47,823 bases of DNA, taken from assembly GCF_000525775.1 (NCBI RefSeq), contig NZ_JALU01000026.1, forward strand, positions 1-47,823, given 5' to 3'. Each line of letters opens with the position of its first letter. Position 1 is the stretch's first letter. The notes beneath the pieces are model-generated. The model searched no databases, was not told where the DNA came from, and was given only the letters and a program-made list of their open reading frames with translations. Of this stretch, positions 14,348-23,947 are shown piece by piece. This DNA comes from Mogibacterium timidum ATCC 33093 (GTDB taxonomy: Bacteria > Bacillota > Clostridia > Peptostreptococcales > Anaerovoracaceae). The translations under genes were made by a program, and so were the position numbers.

Positions 14348-15865
14348 TTACACCAGCACCTCGCCCTTCATCTCCTGAGGCACATCCAGCCCCATCAGGG
14401 TCAGCAGCGTCGGAGCTATATCCGCCAGCTTGCCGTGAGATACATTGAATGGCCTTGGCTCATTTGCAATATGGCAGAGCGGCACAGGAGACAGCGAGTG
14501 CTTGGTCACCACATTGTCGTTGTCATCCAGCATGTAGTCTGCGTTTCCGTGATCTGCAGTGAGCAGTATCTGACCATCCTTGGACAGTACCCTTTCTGCG
14601 ATTTGCTGCACTAGTCCGTCGAGCGTCTCAATAGCACTGACTGCAGCGTCAAATACTCCGGTGTGTCCTACCATGTCCGGGTTTGCAAAATTCAGGATTA
14701 TCAGGTCATACTTATCCGAGTCGATTGCATCGAGCACTTTCTCGGTCAGGATTGGCGCACTCATCTCCGGCTGCAGATCGTAGGTTGTGACCTTAGGTGA
14801 CGGCACGAGTATCCTGTCTTCACCTGCGACCGGAGCTTCAACGCCTCCGTTGAAGAAGAATGTCACATGCGCATACTTTTCGGTCTCCGCTATGCGGAGC
14901 TGTGTCAGGCCTGTGGCCGATACTACGCCTCCCAGCGTTGGCTCTACTACCTCCGGCGGGAACGCGACCTTGACATTCGGCATAGACACGTCGTACTCGG
15001 TCATGCAGACGTATGTGAGATTCTGTGGGAGCTTCTTTCTGTCAAATCCGTCAAAATCAGGATCCACGAGTGCCCGGGTTATCTCGCGTGCACGGTCAGG
15101 CCTGTAGTTAATGAACACGACGGAGTCACCGTCCCGGACAGGGGTGGCATCCACGACTGTCGGGCGCACAAATTCATCCGACTCGTTCTTGCCGTATGAA
15201 AGCCGGATGGCCTCGGCTGCGCCGGATGCATGTACACCTTCGGAGAGAGTGAGCGCGTCGTATGCCGACTCGAGCCTCTCCCAACGCTTATCTCTATCCA
15301 TAGCATAGAATCTGCCTGAGATGATGCCTATTCGTCCGACACCGAGCTCATTGCATTTATCCTCCAGTGCACCGAGATATGTCATCGCACTGCGAGGCGG
15401 TACGTCACGTCCGTCGAGATAGCAGTGGATAACGACGTTTTTTACTTTTGAGCGCTTTGCCATCTCGAGGACTGCATATAGATGCTCGAGCTTGCTGTGA
15501 ACTCCACCGTCAGAGCAGAGACCCATTATGTGGAGAGTGTAGCCGGAAGCTGCATTTTCCATAGCCTCGAGCAGCACCTTGTTGGTGTAGAATTCGCCGG
15601 TGCTGATCGACTTGTTGATGCGAGGCAGATCCTGCAGCACCACATTTCCGGCACCTATGTTGGTGTGTCCAACCTCGGAGTTGCCAATCTGCCCGTCGGG
15701 AAGTCCGACGTATTCACCGCTGGCTTCAAGGGTGATGAAAGGGTATTTGGCGAAAAGCCTGTCAAGGTTAGGCTTGTTAGCGGCAGCAATTGCGTTGCCG
15801 TGCGATTCCTCGCGGATGCCGTATCCGTCGAGGATCATCAGCATTGTTGGTCTATGCTTAATCAT
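14348..15865 (-). CDS. gpmI: 2,3-bisphosphoglycerate-independent phosphoglycerate mutase
   Basis: A 505-residue enzyme that interconverts 3- and 2-phosphoglycerate in glycolysis, using two Mn ions and a phosphoserine. LMILDGYGI carries the first metal Asp. IGNSEVGHTNIGAG carries the catalytic serine. HCYLDGRDVPPRSA, GRFYAMDRDKRWER, NYRPDRAREITRAL, NFANPDMVGHTGVF and TADHGNADYM complete the metal and substrate sites. Length is typical. GGAGG precedes the ATG. It is divergent from addA and not in its usual glycolytic cluster within this window. Confidence 0.97.
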   Translation of the reverse strand: MIKHRPTMLMILDGYGIREESHGNAIAAANKPNLDRLFAKYPFITLEASGEYVGLPDGQIGNSEVGHTNIGAGNVVLQDLPRINKSISTGEFYTNKVLLEAMENAASGYTLHIMGLCSDGGVHSKLEHLYAVLEMAKRSKVKNVVIHCYLDGRDVPPRSAMTYLGALEDKCNELGVGRIGIISGRFYAMDRDKRWERLESAYDALTLSEGVHASGAAEAIRLSYGKNESDEFVRPTVVDATPVRDGDSVVFINYRPDRAREITRALVDPDFDGFDRKKLPQNLTYVCMTEYDVSMPNVKVAFPPEVVEPTLGGVVSATGLTQLRIAETEKYAHVTFFFNGGVEAPVAGEDRILVPSPKVTTYDLQPEMSAPILTEKVLDAIDSDKYDLIILNFANPDMVGHTGVFDAAVSAIETLDGLVQQIAERVLSKDGQILLTADHGNADYMLDDNDNVVTKHSLSPVPLCHIANEPRPFNVSHGKLADIAPTLLTLMGLDVPQEMKGEVLV

Positions 15866-15928
15866 TGCTTACCTCCAAAGTGTGAAGTGTTTTTTTAAGC
15901 TCTCTGTGTTGGGCCGTAAGTGCACCTT

Positions 15929-16005
15929 TTCATAGCAATATATTTTAAATTCTGTTCATAGCAATATGCTTTAGAGTCTTTCTTGACTATTTACCGGATT
16001 GCTAT
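15929..16005. repeat. Repeated ATAGCAAT motif in the gpmI-addA gap
   Basis: TTCATAGCAATAT occurs at 15929-15941 and 15955-15967 (26-bp spacing), and an inverted ATTGCTAT lies at 15998-16005. This could be a regulator site serving gpmI, addA or both. TTGACT at 15983 is a possible -35 for addA. Confidence 0.4.
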
Positions 16006-16029
16006 ACACACATAAGTATACACAAGAGG

Positions 16030-16099
16030 GGCAGGCTTTTCCAGGACTTCGAGTATGCGTGATTAAGTGCCTGCGAAGGATTCCCCGCTTGAACCTGCC
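16030..16099 (+). promoter_or_regulatory. Possible structured leader of addA
   Basis: GGCAGG (16030-16035) can pair either with CCTGC (16070-16074) or with CCTGCC (16094-16099), giving two mutually exclusive hairpins within the roughly 150 nt before addA. No known riboswitch is recognised. Confidence 0.3.
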
Positions 16100-16147
16100 G
16101 CTGAATAAAAATATAATATTATCATCATTGGGTAAGGAGAATTTACC

Positions 16148-19100
16148 ATGGCAAACGTCAGATTTACACCGGATCAGCAGAAGGCTATAGATACGATAGA
16201 CAAAAGTATCCTTGTATCGGCAGCCGCCGGCTCCGGCAAGACGGCGGTGCTTGTCGAGCGCATCATCAACATAATAGTGCAGGGCAAGGCGGACGTTGAC
16301 CGCATGCTTGTCGTGACTTTTACCAACGCGGCAGCATCCGAGATGAGGCTCAAGCTCATCAGGGCTATCAACAAGGAAGTCAAAGCATGCAAGGATACTG
16401 ACCCTGAACGCGCTGCCAGGCTCAGGCGGCAGCTCGGCAGGATGTACAGGTCGTACATTTCAACCGTGCACAGCTTCTGCAATCGCATCATCAAGGAATT
16501 CTTCTACCTGACCGACCTCGAGCCTGACTTTCGGATCTGTGATAATCTCAAGGCGGAGATAATGAGGAAGGAAGCGATTGAGGAGGTGTTTGAGCGTGGA
16601 TTTGAGAAGGATGACTTCATTGAAGGGTGCTCTTTCCGCGATTTTCTGGACCGTTACAGCAAGGAGCGCGACGATAAGCTCCTTATGGAGGAAATGATAA
16701 AAGCGTATGACAGTCTGCGCAGTATGCCCGACTATTTTGAATGGGCGGGCCGTATGGCTGAGCAGCTGCGACTACCGGAGAGCGGTGATTACCGTGACAG
16801 TGAAATTTTTCACTCTATATGGGATGATGCAAAGGCGCTTGTGGACGAGACTCTCAATGAGGCGCTGGGCCTGCATGAACGGCTAACCGGCTATAAGCTT
16901 CCTAATACCGCAGCCAAGCTGGACCGGGAGATTGCCGCATTTCGCAGCTTAAATGCGGCGTTGTCCGGAGACATTTCGACAACAGATAAAATGCGAGAAG
17001 CCGAAGCAGCCGCCATGCAGGTATTGCAGACTGATATATTTGACACGTTTAGTTACGGCGCTAAAGAGAAGGACGCATACAATCAGGTGAAGGATTCCTG
17101 TAAACCTGTCAGAGATGCGTATAAGGAGAAATTTAAGGATTTCTTTAAGAGGAACAACTTCGCTACACTCGGTACGCTATTTGAAGAGCAGGCGGAGACC
17201 TACAAGTATACGATGTATTATTTGGAGCTGCTCAAGGAATTTGAGAAGATCTTTGACGCCGGGAAGCGCGAGCAGAAGGTCATTGACTACGGCGACATGG
17301 AGCACATCACGGCGGATATCTTGAAGAACGAAGAAGCGTGTAAGGTGCTGCGTGACAGGTTTGAATTCATATTTGTGGATGAATATCAGGACGTCAATTC
17401 TCTGCAGGAGTTCCTGGTGTCGCAGGTGTCAAGACCTGACAACGTGTTCAAGGTGGGCGATGTCAAGCAGAGCGTCTACAGGTTCAGGCAGGCCGAGCCG
17501 CACATATTTGAGGAGACAGCTGGGGAGTATAGGGATGAGAACAACACGGACGCAATTCAGATAAATCTCAATAGAAATTTCCGCAGCAACGGCGCGACGA
17601 TAGATTATATCAACTATGTGTTCAAGGATCTCATGACCGGTTATGATGAGGACGAAAAGTTATATCGAGGGCTGCCCGGCAGTGATGAGTACAATTTCAA
17701 GCCGGAGGTGCACCTGCTGCTCACAGACGCAAAGGATCCGGACAGCGGTTATTCCGATGGAGACAACGAAGACGGCGAAGGCGTGGATCAGATCGGTATG
17801 GATCTTGAAGCTGCCGGAACTGTGGGAATCATGACTGATGACGATTCTGAGTCAGAGGCCGATGATGAGCTAAAGGCTCTGTCAAAAGCAGAGACGGAGG
17901 CTGTGCATGTTGCAAATATAGTCAGTCAGATAATCGGCAGCGAGTTTTACGACGGCAAGACCGGAAAGGTCAGGGCTGCTACCCCTAGGGATATAGCCAT
18001 TCTGCTTCGCTCGACAAGAAATAAGTCGGACATGTACTACAAATCCCTGATGAGTAAGAGCATCTCCTCGCACATCGCAGATGACGGTGGATATTTCAAC
18101 ACTGTCGAGGTTGCTGTTGCGATGGCTATTCTCAAGGTTGTGGACAATCTGCATCAGGATGTTCCTCTTATAGCCGTGCTGCGATCGGAGATTTTCGGGT
18201 TCACACCGGAAAACCTCGCCGAAGTGAGGGCTTTTGCGAGGGAGCAGAATCAGCGCGAATGGACAGAAGCTGCGGACAGGGGTGAAGAGGTGACACGCAA
18301 CCAGATGACCTACTGTGAGGCACTTAAGGCATATGCCGAGGCTGGGCTCGACGAGGAGCTCAGAGATCGTGTAAATGATGCGCTCGAGACTATCGCGAGA
18401 TGGCACGTACGCGGTCAGATGATGCCTCTCGACGATTACATCTGGTATCTGCTCAACGACTCGAATTATTACATGTACGCAGGCGCGATGTACGGTGGCC
18501 GCCAGAGGCAGGCCAATCTGCGTGCCCTTGTCGAGAGAGCGAGAGCATTCAGGCAGTCGAGTATAGCTTCGCTTAGCAGCTATATCAGCTATCTCGAGGT
18601 GCTCAGAACGAAAAATGTCGAAATGGGACAGCCTTCCATGGTCAGCGAGGACGACGATGTCGTGAGGATCATGACCATTCACAAGAGTAAGGGTCTCGAG
18701 TTCCCGTTTGTAATAGTCGCCGGCATGGGTAATAAGCTGCAGTATTCGAAGGGCAGCCTGGGCTTCCAGTTCCATAACGAACTCGGTATAGCGCTCGGCT
18801 ACGTCAATCCGGAGCAGCACTATTGGCGCAGGACGCTTATGCAGCAGCAGATTACCGCCAGGATCAGGGATGACGAGTATCAGGAGCAGCTCAGGGTTCT
18901 GTACGTAGCGATGACACGTGCAAGAGAGAAGCTATATCTAATCGGCTGTGACAAAAAGGAAGACTTTATATCTAATAATCTCCGCTCCAAGACAAGCTTT
19001 TTCAAAATCATGGGCAGTCTCTGTGATTCGGACACATTCAATGAGTACAAGTCCGTGGAAATGCACAAGGTAATGCGCCCCGGGCTTCCTCGAGGACTTA

Positions 19101-19849
19101 ACAATTTCTTGACTACAGACAAGCTGCCGATGGATATAGAGCTGAGTGAGGAATTTGCAGAAGTCAAGCGCAGACTCGATTACGAATATGCATACAAGGA
19201 TGACCTGAACAGCAAGGCAAAGTATTCAGTCAGCGAGCTGCAGCGCGAGGCAAACGAAGCTCGGCATTTTGACAACAGAATAGAGGACAGAAGTACACGT
19301 GTGAAGCGCAGATCTACTGCGGATGCTGCCAACATCGGTACGGCCTATCACAGGATAATGGAATTCGTGGATTTCAAGCAGGCCGTAGGCGAATCCGGAG
19401 ACGTGGATAGAACCTATATAGATGAAAGAGCCGCGAGGCTGCGTGACAATGGAGCCATTACCGCGCCTGTGTTTGCAGCGCTCGAGCTAGGCAAGATATA
19501 TTCGTTCTTCGAATCGGAGATAGGCAGACGTGCAGCTGCCGCCGCCGGAGACGGCACGCTGGAAAAGGAAAAGCCCTTCACTCTACGGGTCGAGCACAAT
19601 GATAAACAGGTGCTGGTGCAGGGTATTATCGACTGCTACTTCCGGGACGGGGACAAGCTCGTGCTGGTGGATTACAAGAGCAACCGCCTGAGCAGGAAGA
19701 ATCAATCGGCAGATCTCGAACGCATCAAGGAAGACTATCGGGAGCAGATTGAACTATATAAGCGTGCCCTCGAGGAAGGGACAGGCTCAAGAGTCGAAGA
19801 GGCCTATCTCTATCTGTTCGATAAGCACATGTGTATTTCAATGATATAA
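16148..19849 (+). CDS. addA: AddA-type ATP-dependent helicase/nuclease
   Basis: A 1233-residue UvrD-type helicase with a C-terminal RecB nuclease domain, which processes double-strand breaks for recombination. Walker A lies in SAAAGSGKT (K31). Further motifs are STVHSFCNRIIKEFF, Walker B FVDEYQDVNSLQ, GDVKQSVYRFRQAEP, LNRNFRSN, TIHKSKGLEFPFVIVAG and LYVAMTRAREKLYLIG. The nuclease region has GTAYHRIMEFVDF and LVDYKSNRL. An acidic insert (Asp/Glu-rich, about residues 535-580) separates helicase motifs. AAGGAG precedes the ATG. The partner addB is normally just upstream, but here gpmI is there instead. The protein looks complete. Confidence 0.95.
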   Translation: MANVRFTPDQQKAIDTIDKSILVSAAAGSGKTAVLVERIINIIVQGKADVDRMLVVTFTNAAASEMRLKLIRAINKEVKACKDTDPERAARLRRQLGRMYRSYISTVHSFCNRIIKEFFYLTDLEPDFRICDNLKAEIMRKEAIEEVFERGFEKDDFIEGCSFRDFLDRYSKERDDKLLMEEMIKAYDSLRSMPDYFEWAGRMAEQLRLPESGDYRDSEIFHSIWDDAKALVDETLNEALGLHERLTGYKLPNTAAKLDREIAAFRSLNAALSGDISTTDKMREAEAAAMQVLQTDIFDTFSYGAKEKDAYNQVKDSCKPVRDAYKEKFKDFFKRNNFATLGTLFEEQAETYKYTMYYLELLKEFEKIFDAGKREQKVIDYGDMEHITADILKNEEACKVLRDRFEFIFVDEYQDVNSLQEFLVSQVSRPDNVFKVGDVKQSVYRFRQAEPHIFEETAGEYRDENNTDAIQINLNRNFRSNGATIDYINYVFKDLMTGYDEDEKLYRGLPGSDEYNFKPEVHLLLTDAKDPDSGYSDGDNEDGEGVDQIGMDLEAAGTVGIMTDDDSESEADDELKALSKAETEAVHVANIVSQIIGSEFYDGKTGKVRAATPRDIAILLRSTRNKSDMYYKSLMSKSISSHIADDGGYFNTVEVAVAMAILKVVDNLHQDVPLIAVLRSEIFGFTPENLAEVRAFAREQNQREWTEAADRGEEVTRNQMTYCEALKAYAEAGLDEELRDRVNDALETIARWHVRGQMMPLDDYIWYLLNDSNYYMYAGAMYGGRQRQANLRALVERARAFRQSSIASLSSYISYLEVLRTKNVEMGQPSMVSEDDDVVRIMTIHKSKGLEFPFVIVAGMGNKLQYSKGSLGFQFHNELGIALGYVNPEQHYWRRTLMQQQITARIRDDEYQEQLRVLYVAMTRAREKLYLIGCDKKEDFISNNLRSKTSFFKIMGSLCDSDTFNEYKSVEMHKVMRPGLPRGLNNFLTTDKLPMDIELSEEFAEVKRRLDYEYAYKDDLNSKAKYSVSELQREANEARHFDNRIEDRSTRVKRRSTADAANIGTAYHRIMEFVDFKQAVGESGDVDRTYIDERAARLRDNGAITAPVFAALELGKIYSFFESEIGRRAAAAAGDGTLEKEKPFTLRVEHNDKQVLVQGIIDCYFRDGDKLVLVDYKSNRLSRKNQSADLERIKEDYREQIELYKRALEEGTGSRVEEAYLYLFDKHMCISMI

Positions 19850-19981
19850 GATCATATAGCTACGTGGAAAACAGAACGGTGCTTCAACCCTCTCATCCGG
19901 GCTTGATGGCTGAGAATGTTTAATTTAATATCGAATAATATCGAAAACGGGGATTATTGTGTTAAAGAGGAGGATGTAATT

Positions 19982-20503
19982 ATGGTTATATTGACTGAAC
20001 AGATTAATATTCCTGCGCCGTTCGAGAAGCTCTGCCTGTGGGCGGATAATTTTGAAGAGGAATTTGTCAAATGGAGTCCTTACCACTTGGCATGCCAGCT
20101 ATTTGATGGCGGAATAAATGTCGGAGACAGGGTTCGGTTCTATGAGATTGTAATGGGGCTTGACTATGATGTGACCGGTAAGATAGTACATGCTGAGAGA
20201 GATGCGGATCACTTCATCTTTCAATTTGAAAGCGATAAAAAGACCGCTGTAATAACTTTTGAGGGAACCCGAACCCCTGAGGGCTGCCATTTCCGCCATA
20301 CTGAAGCCTTCGGTATGCAGACTCCGGTCATAGGGGCAATCATAAATTTTCTGATATTCAAGGTGTTTTATAGAAAGAAGGCTAACTGGCAGCTTATTCG
20401 TGATGACATGATTTTGGATAATAAGTACCTTTCCGATATTTTAACGGAAGGCAAATATCCGGAGCGCATTTCCCCGGATGCTTTAAGGAATTCGGCAAAG
20501 TAG
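19982..20503 (+). CDS. SRPBCC-fold ligand-binding-like protein
   Basis: A 173-residue protein. ILTEQINIPAPFEKLCLWAD is the usual first strand and helix, GINVGDRVRFYEIVMGLDYD and ITFEGTRTPEGCHFRHTEAF are later strands, and a long C-terminal helix follows, consistent with a polyketide-cyclase-like SRPBCC fold. The ATG at 19982 follows GAGGAGG by 8 nt; an ATG at 19916 is in frame but has no ribosome site. Such proteins bind hydrophobic small molecules; the ligand is unknown. Confidence 0.6.
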   Translation: MVILTEQINIPAPFEKLCLWADNFEEEFVKWSPYHLACQLFDGGINVGDRVRFYEIVMGLDYDVTGKIVHAERDADHFIFQFESDKKTAVITFEGTRTPEGCHFRHTEAFGMQTPVIGAIINFLIFKVFYRKKANWQLIRDDMILDNKYLSDILTEGKYPERISPDALRNSAK

Positions 20504-20562
20504 CAGATACTGTTTCAGCATATTTTTATTTGCTAATATCGGCAATTTTATATATTGCATAT

Positions 20563-20590
20563 TTGCTTGTATGTAGAAAACAAGTATAAT
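20563..20590 (+). promoter_or_regulatory. Promoter of the surface-protein gene
   Basis: TTGCTT (20563-20568) and TATAAT (20585-20590) are 16 bp apart. A CTTGT...ACAAG inverted repeat lies between them. The start codon follows 44 bp later after GAGAGGAG. Confidence 0.6.
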
Positions 20591-20633
20591 GTTCGTAATG
20601 GATATCGTATATTTATTTTGAGAGGAGAATCAA

Positions 20634-22367
20634 ATGAGAACTTTGCATAGTTATGGCAAGAGCATGGCGGTGATTATAACCTTCTTGCTGGCACTAATGA
20701 TGTTGATGCCGCCTAATATGGCATATGCAGCAAGCACCTATACGGCTACCGGAACTGAGTCAGGTGCAGATATTGCGGCGATAATTGCCGGCACTAAGCC
20801 GGATGCCTCAGGCAACCCGTATGACAGTGTTGAGTTCCCTGCAGGAAATTATAAATATGATCTTCCTGACTCCGTTATTATAAGCAGACCGGTAAAGGTA
20901 AAGGCTGACACCGGTGCCAAGGTTGAATTTAAGGGCGGAAGCTTTAGAGCGCATAACAATTCAGCAGACATTACCTTTACAGGTGCAGGCAGCTTTGAGA
21001 TGAACAATTTGAACAGTTATGGCTTTTTTTCAAGCAATGTGAATGCTAAATTTAATTTCGACCACACTGATTTCACTATAGATGGAGCTAAGAATTTCGG
21101 AATTTATGCTTTTGGCGGTTGCACAATGAACATAAAGGGTGGAAGCTTTACCGTTAAAAACTGTTCCAATACAGGCAATGAAGGTGGGATTGAATTTGAT
21201 AAAGGCAAGCTCAATGTTTCTGATGGAGCACAGTTGATTGTTGAGAATAACGGTAACGGTAATTTTGGTGATATTTACATGAATGGTGCAATGGAGGTTA
21301 CCGGAGCTAAAACCAAGGTGATAATCAACGAGAGTAAGGCAGGTTTTTCAGGGTACGGTATGGTGCTTGCGGGAGGCGGAACGCTCAAGGTTGACGCCGG
21401 CTCAGTTGATATCAACACGAGTGCTGCAGGAAGAGGTATCAATGCAGGCAGTAACGCAACCAACACCATTGATCTTGTAAACGGTGCCAAGCTGAATGTC
21501 ACAGCTAATGGCGGTATAGCTACGAGCGGCATAAGACGTGCAAAGGTATCCGTTAAAGGAGGCAGCGTCCTTGATGTCAAAGGGTATTCTTATGCTTTTG
21601 ACGGTAGCTTGCTCGAAGCTTCGGATCGTGCATTAGTTACGCTTAACGGTAAGGTTATGGATAATGCTTCCCTTAAGGTGTTTACAGGCGGTACTAACGG
21701 TTCGACCATTATGGGCGGCTCGGTTTTAGAAAACTACAAGACAAGCGTAGTTAACGGAGTAGTTACTGAAAATCCTGCCGGCAATCATCTCGACAATCAG
21801 CCTGTGAATGCAGCCGGTGAGAAGCTGATGCGTTTTGACCTCAAGAATTTCGAAAATTCAAATATTGATATCACAGCTGATCCGGGTAATGCAGCTCATC
21901 CTGCATATACGTACAGAGTAGGTAAAAATCATGACGGTACAGCGTACGTATGGGCTCCTGCAGTAGAGGTCAGATTCTGGCAGAGCAAGGAAGCTCTCGA
22001 CAAAGATGAAGCTGATAAGATGATCGCGAGTCTGTCGACTATACGTGGCAATAAGCTCGGCTTTGTCGGAGCAAAAGTTCCTGAAGCACCAAAAGCTCCT
22101 GCAGGCAAAGTGTTCTCGCATTGGGTTAATGCCAATACAGGCAGAGCATTTGATTCTAACGCTGCTTTCAGCGAACAGCGCACAAATGTATATCCTGTAT
22201 ATAAGGACGTGCCTGCAGGTGGTAACAACTCAACGAAGAAGGTTGTTAAGGTTCACAAGGTAAGCCCTAGAACCGGAGATGCATCGATGATTTTCCTATA
22301 TGGCGGATTGGTTGTAGGTGCCGTTGTGGTACTTATGGTTCTAATTAAGATAAGACGTCGTGCGTAG
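20634..22367 (+). CDS. Secreted beta-helix-like surface protein with SPRTG sorting signal
   Basis: A 577-residue cell-surface protein. A signal peptide (about residues 1-33, basic start, hydrophobic core, cut near AYA-AS) leads to a Gly/Asn-rich region (about 60-370) with pectate-lyase-like repeat strands, such as MNIKGGSFTVKNCSN and VSVKGGSVLDVKG. About residues 440-525 (VEVRFWQSKEAL ... FSHWVNANTGRAF ... VYPVYKD) resemble an InlB-type B-repeat. The end has SPRTGD, a hydrophobic helix and RRRA, the plan of a sortase substrate. SPxTG rather than LPxTG is like the SPKTG signals known for Clostridioides difficile SrtB. No sortase is in the window. It is probably an adhesin-type protein; the ligand is unknown. 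Confidence 0.75.
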   Translation: MRTLHSYGKSMAVIITFLLALMMLMPPNMAYAASTYTATGTESGADIAAIIAGTKPDASGNPYDSVEFPAGNYKYDLPDSVIISRPVKVKADTGAKVEFKGGSFRAHNNSADITFTGAGSFEMNNLNSYGFFSSNVNAKFNFDHTDFTIDGAKNFGIYAFGGCTMNIKGGSFTVKNCSNTGNEGGIEFDKGKLNVSDGAQLIVENNGNGNFGDIYMNGAMEVTGAKTKVIINESKAGFSGYGMVLAGGGTLKVDAGSVDINTSAAGRGINAGSNATNTIDLVNGAKLNVTANGGIATSGIRRAKVSVKGGSVLDVKGYSYAFDGSLLEASDRALVTLNGKVMDNASLKVFTGGTNGSTIMGGSVLENYKTSVVNGVVTENPAGNHLDNQPVNAAGEKLMRFDLKNFENSNIDITADPGNAAHPAYTYRVGKNHDGTAYVWAPAVEVRFWQSKEALDKDEADKMIASLSTIRGNKLGFVGAKVPEAPKAPAGKVFSHWVNANTGRAFDSNAAFSEQRTNVYPVYKDVPAGGNNSTKKVVKVHKVSPRTGDASMIFLYGGLVVGAVVVLMVLIKIRRRA

Positions 22368-22397
22368 CTTGCGTTAGAGCATGATTGTAATAGGTAG

Positions 22398-22427
22398 AAG
22401 GACGGAATCTTCGGGTTTCGTCCTTTT
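22398..22427 (+). terminator. Terminator after the surface-protein gene
   Basis: AAGGACGGAA pairs with TTTCGTCCTT (one G-U) around TCTTCGGG and runs into TTTT. It lies 30 bp after the stop. Confidence 0.8.
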
Positions 22428-22554
22428 AAATTACCTGCAGCAGATTAACCGGATTATACACAATTTTGAAGGCTCATCAGAAAGTTAAATCGTATAACGG
22501 GCGGATGCCTGATTAACAATTGATATACAAGCAATAAAATAATTTATTTTCCGA

Positions 22555-22587
22555 TTTCATAAACGTTTCATAAATCTTCTGTAATAT
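22555..22587 (+). promoter_or_regulatory. Tandem regulator site and -10 of the vex-like operon
   Basis: TTTCATAAAC (22555) and TTTCATAAAT (22566) are direct repeats exactly 11 bp apart. TAATAT (22582-22587) lies 6 bp after the second. OmpR-type regulators bind such tandem repeats over the -35 position, so the site is probably for the VncR-like protein of the same operon. The start codon is about 65 bp downstream. Confidence 0.6.
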
Positions 22588-22651
22588 GCTCTTCGTAAAG
22601 AGGATATTCTCAATTTAGATTAAGAATTATTTAGAAGGAGTGATGTGTAAG

Positions 22652-23935
22652 GTGATTAGAAACGCGATAGCTTACGTTCTTAGGCGAAGGTACAGAACGT
22701 TTATAATCCTCATAATTTTGACCTTGGTTCTCACATGTATACATGTGTGCTTAAGCATAAAGAAATCAAGTGACAATCTGGAAAGGTCTCTCTACAAGAC
22801 CTCAAATTCTTCATTGTCCATAACCGGGAAGGAGAACCAAGGTGCTTTTGAAATTGACAGGTTTAAAAGCTTAAAAAAAATCAATGGTATCAAGGAGATA
22901 GTTCCCGAGTATGACGGACTGGCTCGATTATCGGACAGTAACGTAATTGAGAGCAACCAGAAGGTAAAGCGAGATGATCTGCCGGGAGATTTAAAAAATA
23001 TTGTATCGGTACAATTGACAAGTAATTCCGAAAGAAGCCTTTTATTCAACAGCGGGGTTTTTACGATGCAGAAGGGAAGGCATCTTAGGAAAAATGATGT
23101 AAACAAGGTACTCGTTCACAGCGAATTCGCCAAGAAAAACAATCTGAAATTGCATGATAAGGTGAGTCTGGGGTTCTTGAGTGAAAATAGAACCGACAGC
23201 AACGCCGGAAATCGGGAGTTTGAAATTGTCGGGATATTCAGCGGTAAAAAACAGGAAAAACACACAGGCCTGTCGTCAGATCTGAGTGAGAATACGATGT
23301 TTGCCGATTATGATTCCGGACAAAGGGCAATGAATCCGGCCGGCAACAGCAGAATTGCAAATAAACTGTCCATATTCACAGACAGCCCTGAAAATATGAA
23401 TACTGTAATGAAAAGGATCAAGAAGCTCGATATAGAGTGGCAGAAGTATAAGGTGGAGAAGGATACGAGTGCCTTCAAGGAGGCCATTGCTTCATTAGCA
23501 AGCATCAAGCATATTATCAGAATCATGACATATTCTATAATGATAGGCGGATTGATAGTATTATCTCTGATCTTAATCCTGTGGCTACGGGAAAGGATAT
23601 ATGAAATAGGGATACTGCTGTCTATCGGGATAAATAAAGCAAAGATTATGGCGCAATTTATATCAGAGCTGGTGCTCATATCTATGCCTGCGGCGATTAT
23701 ATCGCTGGTGCTTGGGAATGCTGTGTTTAAAAAAGTTATAGGCGGATTCGCCGGTGCAGATGGCAATGCGTCGATTACAAGCAGCTTTATAGAGAATGAA
23801 AGCATAGGCGATAATTTACTGACATTTGTGCAGAGCTACGGACTTCTGCTACTTATAATCGTCATATCTGTCGCCGCAACATCAGGGATAATTTTAGTAA
23901 GAAAACCGAAGGAAATTTTATCAAAAATAAGTTAG
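22652..23935 (+). CDS. FtsX-type ABC transporter permease (Vex1-like)
   Basis: A 427-residue permease with one N-terminal membrane helix, a large extracellular domain (about residues 40-280, MacB-like) and three C-terminal helices. The start is the GTG at 22652: SD AGAAGGAG is 11 nt upstream, and the sequence VIRNAIAYVLRRR then lines up with the paralogue MIRNAFAYVTRKR at 24604. GTG/ATG codons at 22640-22643 touch the ribosome site. First gene of a permease-ATPase-permease-RR-kinase operon with the order and sizes of pneumococcal vex123-vncRS. It probably exports or senses a peptide. The substrate is unknown. Confidence 0.85.
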   Translation: MIRNAIAYVLRRRYRTFIILIILTLVLTCIHVCLSIKKSSDNLERSLYKTSNSSLSITGKENQGAFEIDRFKSLKKINGIKEIVPEYDGLARLSDSNVIESNQKVKRDDLPGDLKNIVSVQLTSNSERSLLFNSGVFTMQKGRHLRKNDVNKVLVHSEFAKKNNLKLHDKVSLGFLSENRTDSNAGNREFEIVGIFSGKKQEKHTGLSSDLSENTMFADYDSGQRAMNPAGNSRIANKLSIFTDSPENMNTVMKRIKKLDIEWQKYKVEKDTSAFKEAIASLASIKHIIRIMTYSIMIGGLIVLSLILILWLRERIYEIGILLSIGINKAKIMAQFISELVLISMPAAIISLVLGNAVFKKVIGGFAGADGNASITSSFIENESIGDNLLTFVQSYGLLLLIIVISVAATSGIILVRKPKEILSKIS

Positions 23936-23947
23936 GGGAGGAAGATA

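Noticed and set aside
15482-15898. Plus-strand open frame opposite the start of gpmI
   Set aside because: It lies over conserved GpmI active-site coding and has no start signal.
17882-18820. Long minus-strand open frame opposite addA
   Set aside because: It is antisense to conserved helicase sequence, has no ribosome site and no recognisable protein features.
22440-22640. Pep27-like signal peptide gene before the vex-like operon
   Set aside because: No short frame with a start and ribosome site is seen; the stretch holds regulator repeats and a -10 box instead.
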